Positions 51,701 through 63,100 of a DNA stretch of 64,000 bases are shown piece by piece (position 1 is the first letter of the stretch; every line of letters begins with the position of its first letter). Both the position numbers and the translations under genes were made by a program. The stretch spans positions 2,480,001-2,544,000 of the forward strand of contig NC_134681.1 in assembly GCF_024713945.1 (NCBI RefSeq), written 5' to 3'. Source of the DNA: Dermatophagoides farinae. Lineage: Eukaryota > Arthropoda > Arachnida > Sarcoptiformes > Pyroglyphidae. The notes beneath the pieces were generated by a model that was not told the origin of the DNA, ran no database searches, and saw only the letters and a program-made list of their open reading frames with translations.

Positions 51701-54427
51701 GATACCATTAACAGTGATACCAAATGTACCATTTTCATTACCATTTATGATTGAAAAATGTATTGAATTATCTGTAGTCGATGATCGAATATCACTTAAT
51801 TTTCGTGAGGTTTGTGTTTGCAATTCTGTATCTAATTGATGATATTTATCATGCATACCACCGCTATAAGAAATTTTGAGATCAACTTGCAAGACTTGTG
51901 TGCCAATCAATGAATTTTCATACAATTCTTTATAATATTTTTCTGATGTAAATTGAAAATTTAAACTGAAATGTTCATCTAATGATATCTGTATGGTTTT
52001 ATTCGCTACACGTTGACCACAATCACGTGCTTGTACAATAAGCTCAAACATTGATAATGATTTTGTTGATGACAATGATGATAATTGAAATAAATCAGCG
52101 ATAGATTTGATCAAATGTAAATTATAATCATTTGATGATTGATTTGTAATACGAAAAAATGATCGTTGATTACCATCAATTATATTGAATGAACAAATTT
52201 GACCATAAATACCTAGATCTTCATCACTAACATGTATTATGGCATAAATCGATGAACCAATCAATTCATTGGGTGTGGTGGATAATGTACTATGTTGTTT
52301 GATTGTAATCAATGGTGCATGTCTATTCACTGGCTTTATACGAATATTTACTTTTGTTTTAGATGATTCAATTGTCTGTGATGAAAGATGGTGGCCACGA
52401 TCGCGTGCCAATATTGTTAGATTGACAATAAATTCTGTTAATGCTGTCGTTGTAATAGTGTTTTCATTTGTCGATAATAATTGATGTAGATATAATGGGC
52501 GTGTATTATAAATAATGCCCAATGTTGGATGTATGGCAAAATAGATGCTCTCATCAGCCAGGCTATAGTAAATTTCACCATTCAAACCAATATCTGGATC
52601 AATGGCTGTCACTTGTATTAGATTCGTTTCTAATGGTACATCTTCATAAACATCGATATCATAGTTTTTTTCGAAAAATATTGGCGATATATCATTACAA
52701 TCCAATACGGTTACGGTGACATTACATTTTGATTTAAAACGTACAGCTTTATTGTGTTCCGAAGTGATTGTAGCTCGTACACGAAGTTCATATTTAGCTC
52801 GATTTTCTCTATTCAATACGGCATTTTTATCATGTCTAACACGAATAAGAAGAAAGAAAAAATTTCCAACATGATGATGATCGGCACGAAATATTTTATC
52901 CGGATCACCAGCAACAATTTTATATCGTACATTCAATGCTGGATCCGATATATAAATGCCCATTTTTTCCATTGATGTTGCATAAATTTTCGACAATGAA
53001 TTTTCCGGTATCGTAACATTATAATTGGTACGTGTAAATTCAAAATTAATACGATGATCAATTTCTTCATTATTCATATTTATTTTACTATCCAACGGAT
53101 CATTTACCATAATAGAGGTTGTGGCATTGTTTTGCATATTGGTTGACGAAATAGTAGAGAAATCATGATTATTAATGAATCGATTATTCGGTATTAAATT
53201 TTCAATGTCATTATCACTAATATGGTTAATGTTTTCATCATCATCATCAGCTTTAGCTGTCGTACTAGTCGTCGTTGTCGAAGTGGTCGTCGTTGTTGAT
53301 GATGATATCGCAATTATGTCATTTTCAGCAACAGGATCATTATTATTATTATCATCATCATCATCATCATCATTAATATTGATTGTCAAATCATGATTTT
53401 GTTGAATTTTTTCCAAATTATTCAATGATAATAATTTGTTTGTTGAGCTTTGTAAAACATTATTGATATCATGATCATCATCGTCATTAATATTCGATTC
53501 ATTATGATGATCTTGTTTTTGTTTTTGTTGTTGATGATGACTTAGATTATAATTGATTTTTGATGAATTTTCATCATCATGATGAATTTCTTGATGAGGA
53601 TGATTGTCATCGGTAAGAATTTTGTTTTGAAACAATTCTAAATTGATATTATCATCCCTATTATCAATGTAAGTGTCAGTGTCTGTATCGTTGTCGTCAA
53701 TATCATCATCATCATCGTCGTTGTCGTCAACATCATCTACATTCACATTATCATTATTATTGATGCGGTCATCGTCGTTTGGTAATAAAATTGACCGTTC
53801 ATCATTTTGTTGTTGACCATCATTAGCATCAATATCATCATCAGCATCGTTATTATTATTATTATTAATGTCGAAATTATTGAATGTCGATGATAATTTG
53901 ACTGTTGTAAAATTTTTATGACTACCGTATGATGACCGTATTTCATGATCATGATGATTGACATTCGTATCAGCAGTAGCAGTAGCAATCGTAGTATTTA
54001 TAATGGTCATGACAATAAATAATAAAAATAAAAATGTTTTCCACATATTTTTCATTTGATTAGAATGTGGATTATGATTATGAAATTTTGATGACTTGAA
54101 ATGTGACGGTTTTCCCTTGGTCAATAAACAACAACAACAACAACAACAGCTGCAGCAGGTACCAAAACAACAGGAACAATTTGTTTTTATAGTTGAATAT
54201 TTACATTGAAAATAACTTAAAGACTTAGTTGATTGTGGTGACGGTGGCGATAATGAGATCATTGTTGATTTATCATTTTGATTGTTGTTGTCGTCGTGGT
54301 CATGAATTGATTTAATTTTTTTAATTCTTGCTCGTTTACGATTTCTTAGATTGATTATACATTGATCATCATTTGAATGGCAATTTGTAATTTTAGTCAC
54401 AAATTTTTCTGAATGAACAGGATTCAT
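36734..54427 (-). CDS. kug: Fat-like giant cadherin (kugelei / FAT1-3 orthologue), interrupted by one frameshift
   Basis: Large adhesion receptor that in flies organises planar-polarised epithelial migration and tube integrity. Exons: 49911-54427, 46352-49817, 45902-46275, 45614-45835, 44946-45062, 42284-44858, 38288-42228, 38153-38227 and 36734-38088. They total 16,642 nt, one more than a multiple of three. The extra base is at 50470-50473. Without it, the chain gives about 5,546 residues. Order: 124-residue N-terminal extension, signal sequence (MKNMWKTFLFLLFIVMT, ATG 54055), about 300 acidic Asn/Asp-rich residues, 34 cadherin repeats (my count, equal to the family number), two EGF, one laminin G, four EGF (the last calcium-binding, DIDEC), a membrane helix near 38800-38870, and a cytoplasmic tail with EGYHWDTSD as in vertebrate FAT proteins, ending TFV, a class I PDZ ligand. 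A single laminin G domain separates it from Fat/FAT4. Introns are 55-93 bp except one of 551 bp. The start could be 54427 or 54055. Confidence 0.95.
38153..38227 (-). other. kug: 25-codon exon in the Fat-like cytoplasmic tail, possible cassette
   Basis: A 75-nt exon bounded by phase-1 introns of 60 and 64 bp. It encodes a His/Arg/Ser-rich segment ending in SDSSDS-like acidic serines. Skipping it would keep the frame, so it could be an alternatively used cassette. Confidence 0.75.
45063..45613 (-). other. kug: Long intron of the Fat-like gene
   Basis: At 551 bp it is several times longer than the other introns of this gene. It lies inside cadherin repeat 21, between phase-1 ends (..NTG and GTISVV). 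It contains A+C-rich (AAAAAC)n repeats next to the donor, a GT run, a TAG triplet run and a T18 tract. No coding exon is seen. Confidence 0.8.
50470..50473 (-). other. kug: Frameshift site in the Fat-like gene
   Basis: On the minus strand GCC AAA is followed by TGA TAG TGA, three stops in a row. Moving one base (+1) restores A-x-DSDTGF, the conserved calcium-binding AxDxD start of a cadherin repeat, and the next 195 residues continue cadherin repeats 7 and 8. No intron can replace the shift, because coding similarity is continuous across it. Confidence 0.85.
54128..54157 (-). repeat. Cysteine-run tract encoded by a TGT repeat in the Fat-like N-terminal extension
   Basis: A near-uninterrupted TGT/TGC run encodes CCSCCCCCCC upstream of the hydrophobic signal sequence. 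It is translated only if initiation is at 54427 rather than 54055. Confidence 0.7.
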
Positions 54428-57400
54428 ATTTGATTTGATTTGATTTTTCAATCTTTGTTGGAATTAAAAAAAACAATTTTCAAGTTAATTCGGAATAGCC
54501 AAGAAAAAAAACGTATATCAATTAAAATACAATAGCATTAAGCTCGTGTCGTATCCAGATAATAATAATGGTGATGATTGATTAATGAGGATGATGAAAT
54601 AGAACGGTGGCCGAAAAATTGGTTAAATCATAATTTTTCACGCCTCATTCACAATATACGTATGGACATCTGGAAATTTAGTAATAAATCATTTACAGTT
54701 TTTTTTCTAGCATTAGCCACTCAAAAGACATGATGATGATGATGATCAAAATTGATGATTCATTGTTGTTGTTGTTGTTGTCGTTGACATTTTCATTAAC
54801 ATCGTCATCATTTACATATATTCGTTGAAAACTTTTTTTTTCATCATTTGAATCAAGTATACTTGTTCAAAAATGGCTGTGTTTATTTTTTCACAAGAAA
54901 AAAATCGGTCGTTGATGATGATCCGAAAAACAGATACCAAAATAATAAAAAAAAACGATGGCGTGACACAATCACGATAATGATGACCACGAGATTATTA
55001 TTTTCATGGTAATCATAATCTATCAATCTATTGTTTGGAGAGAGAGAGAAATAGAAAGAAAAAAAGTTATTTTCAATAAGAATTTTTTTTTAATATTCTG
55101 TATTCTACATATTAATCAAGTGCTTGCTTGATTGCGTGTTCTGGATCACTGGAAAAAAAACACCATGATCCATCACACACCCATCGCGTTATCACATACC
55201 TCTATATATATGTCAAATGATTCCAAAAAACACAAGCCTTTTTTCCGTCAACAGTGATAATTCTTTAGCTATTTTTTTTCGTTCACTAAAATACAATTAT
55301 AGTCGGTCAGCTCCTTTTTTCATTTTGGTGACAAATTTCACATATCTAGATATAGAACGAACAGAACAGAAATATGAAAAAAAAACAACAATTTAATATC
55401 ATATTCATAGAATTATTCACGGAAAAAAAGAGAATAAAAAAAAATTAGAATTTCCATCATTATCATTATCAAGAATTTAGCCGTCTGATATAGAATGTGT
55501 TGTTCATTGTTAAATTCTTCATTCGTTCGTTTAGTGATTCGTTTTTTTTCTGCATTGTGATTCAAATACCATTTCAAACCAATCGATCGTTAGAGAGCAC
55601 AATAATATAAATTGATACTTTGTATGGATGTCCAGAGATGAATAAAAAAAAAAGATGACGGAATCAAAATAAAATAAATGAACAACAATTTCATTTTTCT
55701 TTCTGTTGTTGAAAACATGAATGAATAACCAAAAATAAAAACATTGTATTCCATCATCAATGGTGTATATATCGGGAATGAAAAGAATACAGGATGTCAT
55801 TTTTTGTAATATGTTGGTTTTTGTGTGTGTGTGTGTGGCCAGACTAGATAGATATTAATCATTCAATTCATTATATACTGGCACAGCCATAACAAATGTG
55901 AACAAAAAAGTTATCCAATCCAATGAAGATTGTTGTTGTCAACACACACACACACACAAACAACAGATAAATTACCAAGAATCTTCTTTTATATTTTTTT
56001 TCTAGACGAAAAAAAAATCAAAGAATATTCATCAAAACATAAAAACACGCATTGGGCAGATTGGATTATGATGTATGTTGCGAAAAAAAATTTCTTGTTT
56101 AAAAAAAATGTTTGTCCGTTGTTTTATGCACAGAAAAAAATGATTAATCGTCGTCCGTTTTTTTTTTTTTTTTGCTTAATTTGTTTTGCTCACTGTGTGT
56201 GTGTGTGTGAATCAATCAAAAAAAAAAGCGGAAATTTTTTTTTTTAAATAATTTAAACTAACCATAGATCCGTGATGGATGCACATGTTTATGCACTCAC
56301 AACCAATCTGTTTCTACGTTACTATAAATGAAAAAATTTGTTGTTTTGAGAGTTAGAGCAAAAACGAACGAACGAATGAATGAAAATTTTTTTCATTTTA
56401 TTCATTTTTTACTATTTTTGATTTGAATCCCGTGTTAGTTGTTATTACATTGTATTACTGAATTTGAACAACGATGATGATGATGATGATGATGATGTTT
56501 TTAGATTGAAATCTAGAGATCAGATCTGGATATGAATGTTTAGTATTACATCCTTTACAACAAGGGAAAAATGAAAATTCTGAATATTTAGATTTGGTAT
56601 TCATTTGGTACAAGATTATTCATTGAAAATTGTTTTGCATTGCTTTGCTTTGCTTTGCTTTCCATCTATTTGTCTCTCGGGAGCCCAAATCATATTTGTG
56701 CATGCATTGATGATGATGGATTACAAGAATCGATCACATCATGATCATCGATGACATTCATCATCATCATCATCATCATCATCATCGTGCTAGGAATCAA
56801 AAATGCAAATCATTTTCAATTGAAATGAAATACTAGAAAAAATAGGAAAAAGGAAAGAATTTTGATTTGATAAAAGAAATTCCTTTACGAATAAAGTGAA
56901 TTCTCTCACTCTTTTTCTCTTTTAATGGAAGGAATCCGACGAAGAAATTCAAATTCAAATTTGATCAAACAGAGAAAATATTTATAGCACATCATCCTTT
57001 AACTTTTGATTTGTAAACTTGACTTCTGATACCACATCAGAATCAAGTCGAAAAAAATGTAGAAAAAAAATTATGGAAAAAACTTTGAAAAGAATTTTGA
57101 ACAAATAAAATCATTTTGTACAGTACAACAAATATATCATGAATCCATAACCAATCTAAACAACAACTACAACGACAACAACAACAAAGAAAAAAGGAAA
57201 ATTTGGTTCAAACAAACAAACAAAAAATACATGTAGTTCCAATAGTCAATCGAATGAGAGAGAAAGCAAAAGAGATTGTCATCATCATCATCATACAAAC
57301 ACATTGATGATGGTGATGATGATGATGAATGGCATTTATAACAACTACCACTACTACTACTTAATCGATAATGTTTAGGCATATACAAGTAATGAATTTT

Positions 57401-57843
57401 TTTTTTTTTTTTTTTTGTAAATATTTACCTGAATTCAAGTGTATTGTGTGTGTGCGAATGAGTTTTTTTTTTGAGAATATGAAAAAATCATTACAAGAAA
57501 TCAAATCTTGTCAATAAAGAATAAAGTTTGTTGGTTATTCTCCAAATATATGATTTATCGATGAATTAATCATTACCGGCTTGTTTGATTTGTGTTTTTT
57601 TTTGTTCACCTGTTGATGCCTGCCGGCTTGCCTGCATGTCTGTCTGTCACTCTGGCGAAATAGGAAAAATTCAGAAAAATATCAACAAATACATTTTGAG
57701 TGAAAAAAAAATTTGGGACATAAACAGGATCCATAATAATAATAATAATAATGGCAGTCGTCGTTGTTGTTGTCGTTTTACATAACGAATCAAGGCAACA
57801 AGAAAGAAAGAAAAAAAAACAATTGTCAAGTTACCATGGTGTT

Positions 57844-57924
<81 letters not shown>

Positions 57925-58350
57925 TCATACAAATTAACACAATACAAAAACAAGCAAGTAAAGACAAAAAAAAATGAAATCTGGCTGCTAAATTTGTTTA
58001 CTTTCGATTTTGTTTTTCACCATCATCAACATTGCTTGATTCGGTTGCTGTTGTCGTGTTGTTGTTGTTTTTCTCAATATTTACGTTTGCCATTTTTTTT
58101 TTATTCTCGCACACCAAAATTCAGATTGTTGTTGTCATCGACAACACCAACAGCAACAACATTTTTATCATATAATCCATAACAATAACAATTATAGGTA
58201 ATAGGGTCAAACGCGAAGCAACCAAAAAAAAAAAAAAAAAATTCATACATCATCGAGAGACACACAGACAACACTTTTTTTTCATTTTCTACAAATATAA
58301 ACACATTGTATGTATATATATACAATACAATAATTCTGTATATATGCATA
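54428..58350. other. Upstream region of the Fat-like gene, no coding exon recognised
   Basis: About 3.9 kb of A+T-rich DNA with TTG, GAT and CAT triplet runs (54721, 56473, 56758), a TTTGC pentamer repeat near 56640-56660 and a T18-like tract near 57398. It may contain the promoter and 5' untranslated exons of the Fat-like gene, but no element is distinct enough to name. Confidence 0.45.
57845..57923. repeat. Long AC dinucleotide microsatellite
   Basis: A perfect AC run of about 39 units, the longest dinucleotide repeat in the window. The open frames across it (Thr-His or Cys-Val repeats) are artefacts of the repeat. Confidence 0.97.
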
Positions 58351-58354
58351 TTAA

Positions 58355-58370
58355 CCCTAGAAAGGTAACC
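58355..58370 (+). repeat. Left terminal inverted repeat of the piggyBac-type element
   Basis: CCCTAGAAAGGTAACC directly follows the left TTAA and is identical to the complement of 59189-59204. Confidence 0.93.
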
Positions 58371-58702
58371 TTATCGATATTGCGGGAAAGGTAACCTACG
58401 TAAATTTTACGTAGTTGATATGCCTAACTTATTTCCGCTATAAAAATTATTCATCTGATTATTTATGTTAAATTTTAACGTTTATTCATTGAATCACACC
58501 TCTATTTTATATTAAAGAAAAAAAAATCATTTTTCAAAAGTGGAAAATTCAAAAATATCAAATCAAAGATATGGTGTAAATTTTGAATTTTTTTTTATTG
58601 TCAATTTTGAAATTATCACAGCGTCAAGAAAAAATGAAAAATGATCCTGTAAATATGATTAATCAATCGATGATTGTGTTTCGAAACATGATTGACAAAT
58701 TT

Positions 58703-58777
58703 TTATCTGATATTCGCCACGGGGGCGGTGCCACAACGTTTACATCCGGTCGTTGTTAAACGCTTTTTGCAAGCATT
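58703..58777 (-). pseudogene. Possible remnant of a piggyBac transposase cysteine-rich tail
   Basis: A 24-codon minus-strand stretch reads C-KKRLTTTG-C-KR-C-G, like part of the C-terminal zinc-binding region of piggyBac transposases. It is bounded by stop codons and too short to be certain. The local G+C content (58715-58770) is clearly higher than its surroundings. Confidence 0.25.
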
Positions 58778-59188
58778 TTAATTTTGAATAAAATGAAAAA
58801 CATAAACAAATGAACAGAAAAGACGTTTATTTCAAAAAATATTGCGAGAAAAAACGTTTTTGACCAGTGAAAAGATAAAAAAAAGAAAAAGATTAAAATT
58901 ATTTTTATTCATAAATGACGTTTTTTGGGAAAAATTTCCGAAACTATCGCTCTCAGCAAAATTTTCTAAGATTTTTCTATGCTGATTCAGGCAACCATAC
59001 GTAAATTTTACGTACAAGCTTTTACGCCTGAGCTTGTAGATAACAGATAAAAGGCGAAAACTGGATCTTTTCTATTTCTAAAGGTGTAGAAATATATTCT
59101 TGAGGAATAGAAAGGGGTTCCAGCTGTCTTAGCATCGTGAGTGTTTTTTTGGAACATTTTGAAGTGCAAAAAGCATAAATTTTACGTA

Positions 59189-59204
59189 GGTTACCTTTCT
59201 AGGG
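59189..59204 (-). repeat. Right terminal inverted repeat of the piggyBac-type element
   Basis: Mirror copy of 58355-58370, directly followed by TTAA at 59205-59208. Confidence 0.93.
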
Positions 59205-59208
59205 TTAA

Positions 59209-60149
59209 CAAATTTTTTTTCAACGTGTCGTGCATTTTTTTCATCATCATCGTCATCATCCATGTAATTTCAATTTCCATAGTAGTAGTTACAAATAATG
59301 ATATCGATACGGATTTTTTTTCCGTCGTTGTTGTTGTTGATGTTTCTGTTTCTTTTGCTACTGCTGCTGAACAATGAATGAATGAATGACAATAGACAAC
59401 TACAAAAAAAAGACACACAAATAATGAAAACTTGAGAGAAATTTTTGAATTCAAACATTTTTTTTGTGCCAAATTCCAATTTTTGATTGGATATTTTTCT
59501 TTCTGGTTGATAATTCAATTTTGAAAATTGATTGACCCTAATAATAATAATAATGTTTGTGTATACATCCACAATAGGTAAAGCTTATTATTATCATTTT
59601 TGAATGATGATAATTTTCAAGTATCATTTATATGCATATGAAAATGGAAATAAAATTGGTCATCATTTTTCATCATCATCATCATCATGATGAAAAAAAC
59701 AAACACAGTATTCAATGAAAAAAAGGAAGCAAAAAAAAAAAAAAAAAAGATGGAGGAAAATATGCAGAGCACAACATGAAAAATATGAACGTTTTTTTTT
59801 GGGAATATGCAAGCAGATGAATTTCAAATCGACATTTTATTTCACTTTTTTTTCTTGTGAAAACAAAAAACAAAACAAAAAAAATGTTGTCCTATTTGGA
59901 GGACATCATCAAATAGGACGAAAAGTAAAACGAAAAAAAAAATCGAAACAAGACAATAGGTGCTGAAAAAGTCAATTATTTGTCACTACTATGCTACAAC
60001 TACTATTATTTTCATCATCATCACAATGTATCAAAAGAAAAGAAAAGAAGAAAAAATCACTAACTCAAGCTTGAAGCAACTCTAATTTCAATGTCTTCAT
60101 CATCATGATGATCATCATCGTCAGTGAACACAACAACGAAAATCTTGGA

Positions 60150-60187
<38 letters not shown>

Positions 60188-63100
60188 CACCATTATCAAC
60201 AAGAAAAAAAAAGTCGAAACACAAAACACATATCAGTATAGAGTTTAAATTTCTGGTGAATGGTGATAATAATAACATGTTTCAAATGTGAAATGAGTAT
60301 CAAAGAGAAAAAATTTAAAGTTTATATGAATTTTCAATCCACAAAAAAAATTCATTCATATTGCAACAACAACAAATGAATTAGAATGAATGAATGCAAA
60401 AAAAAAATAAATTGCAATCAATGCAACAACAATAGGAGAGAAAAGTTTTTAATAAAATTGTAAAATTTTCTTTTCATTTCTATAATACAATACAAACAAA
60501 TAATTTTCAAAATAACTTTAGAATATTTTTTTCTCTTTTTTTTTTCGTTAATTCCCATATGATCCATGTTCATTGTGTAGGTGAGTTTTTATTTCTACTG
60601 AAATTCCGAATGGAATCAAAAGATTTTTTCGATTTTAAAAAATTGATTCCACATTCATTCAAGCATGTGAATATGGCTCTCTAGACATAGTGATAAGATC
60701 AATGAAAAAAAAGTCAAATGTTTTTTTTTTATTCTTTTGATATATTGCCATTCATCAACATCATCAAACTCGGAGTAACAAAATAAAATTGCCAATTTGG
60801 AAATTGTCATCAATTTATTAATACGAAATAAATTGGAATTTGAAATAGAAAGAGAATCATTATCTCAAATTCAATAATAATGATGATGACGATGATGATG
60901 ATTATGAGGCTAATTTGAATTAATCAATCGAAAACATACTGAAATCACTACTACGATCATACCAACATTGGTGGTCTTTTTTCAAATCTCAAACAGGGTG
61001 AGCGGCCAAAAATCAACTAATCAATAATCAATGCCACAGATGTAATAGTTGCCATTATGATAATGACCTTTAATTGAGTCTATCGTTTTTTTTCCAGTCA
61101 TCATCATCATCATCATCATCGTTGAAATCAATTTCTATCCACAATCACCCATCCAAAATAGAAATTGAATAACAAAACAACAATCTTCTGCATTTCAAAC
61201 ACAAATCAAACATCATCATCATCATCACAAGCCGGAATTCAATCGATTCAAAACGGTATGAATAAAATGTCATCAGCGAGGAAGCAAAAAAAAAGTTCAA
61301 TTTATTGATTTTGATACGAAGAAAATGATTACACAATTCTATTGATGAAAAAAAAATGTGAAAAACCTAAACGGTGGAAAATAAATAAAATGGAAATAAA
61401 TTTCTCTATATTCGTTTCAATTGTGTTATTGCGACAATTCAACAACAACAACGACAGCCGAAAAATAAAACAGAACAGAATGGTATTATTTTAGGAATCA
61501 TCACTGAATGAAAAAAAAAATCGTAAAACAAAAAAACAGAAAAAAAGAATATAATCGATTGCAAAAGGCAGATGTTCCATATATAAACTGTGTGTGTGTT
61601 TGTATTTAAACGACAAACCCAACAATCAAAAAAAAAAATCTAGCCTTTATAAATGAACAATCATCATCGACAACAACAAACAATCTGATTGTTTCATATG
61701 CATATGATTGGATTTCATTCACATCCCGGCCAAAAAAGAAAAACAAAATTTGCAATCTGGTATCCAATCGGATATATTTGTGTGGCATGAAGAAAACCCC
61801 AAAAAAAGGAAAGAGAAAGGAAAAAAAATACAAGAATTTTTTTACGTTTCTTGCATCAATTTAATGCCTTAAGGATCAAAAATCAAAGTAAGAGAATGAT
61901 GACGATGACGATGATGATTTCTTTTTTGTTTTTTTCATTTTTGTTTTCAGAACATACAAAAAAACCCATTCAGGCCAAAAAAAAAAACTTTTTTTTGTTA
62001 CTACCACTACTGTTGTTGTTGTTTGATATTTTTTTTTAATACTTAAATCATGTTTATTATTTGTTTCGATCTTCTTTTCTATTTTTTCTTTCAATTTGTT
62101 TTTCAAGTATCAAAAAAACAAAACAAAACAATGAAAAAGAAATGATTTGATATGATTCTCGTTGAATGGAGAATCAAATTTAAAAGAGGATTCATGATTC
62201 ACACACACACACACACAGGCACATTGCAATCAACCAGAAAAAAACGAACGAACCAAAAAAAAAAAAAATTGAAACTTTCTATAGGAATCAAAATGAAAAT
62301 CTTTGCACCAAAAAAAAAACTGATTCTTCACCATCATGAAAACAAAAAAAATGACGAAAAATCTTTATCATTGAAAACTTTTTGCTTCACAATCAGATTA
62401 ACAAAAGATCTGATGAAAAACAAAACAATATAACAACAAACAACAGGAAAAAAATGATATGAAAATCGAATGAAATTTTTTTTTTATTCAGTAGTCTGAT
62501 AAGGAGAAGAAAAAAACAATTGTTTTTTCCGTGTGCGTGTGTGTGATGTTGATGATTTTCATATTGTGGTTTTTCTTTCATGTCCGATCATCATCATCAT
62601 CATCATCATTGGCATCAAGAAAATCACGTAAGTGGATGACGTACAATCTTTGTGATTGAAAAATTTGATCGATTTTTTTCCATTCAACACAGACATTTTG
62701 ATTTCTCTTCAACAACAATAGAGAAAAAAAGAGAAAAGAAAATCTTCAAAATCTTTTCATTATTTGTCATTGTAAAAATGTGATGAACGAACGAACGAAC
62801 GAAAAAAAAAAATACATATCCATTATTCAGACACACACACACAACAGGGATGCCGATAGAGACCAACTACTACATACAAACATCACAATTGAATTGAACA
62901 ACGAACAATTTTCATTTTGAAAAGATGTTGTTCATTTATAATTGTTTTTCTATGTGTGTTCGTATCCACATATAACGGATCGATCAATCTAATATTTTTT
63001 TTTCTCATTCATTCGTAAACTTCAGAATCATTTTTCATATTCACGCCCCATATAACATTCAATATATGAAGAGAGACAAATAAAGGAAACCAGATCCTAT

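Larger units (their letters stand above)
58355..59204. mobile_element. piggyBac-type DNA transposon, non-autonomous or decayed, 850 bp
   Basis: Flanked on both sides by TTAA (58351-58354 and 59205-59208), the target duplication of the piggyBac superfamily. The ends are a perfect 16-bp inverted repeat, CCCTAGAAAGGTAACC. The right end continues TACGTAAAATTT, which resembles the GCGTAAAATTGACGC part of the classical piggyBac end (from memory). A second copy of GAAAGGTAACCTACG lies inside the left end at 58386-58400, as sub-terminal repeats do in this family. There is no frame long enough for a transposase (about 600 residues), so movement would need an enzyme from elsewhere. The intact ends and duplications suggest a fairly recent insertion. 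Confidence 0.9.

Noticed and set aside
57751-58182. Plus-strand 143-residue and minus-strand 98-residue open frames across 57671-58182
   Set aside because: Their cores are Thr-His or Cys-Val runs translated from the AC microsatellite. No start context, domain or splice partner.
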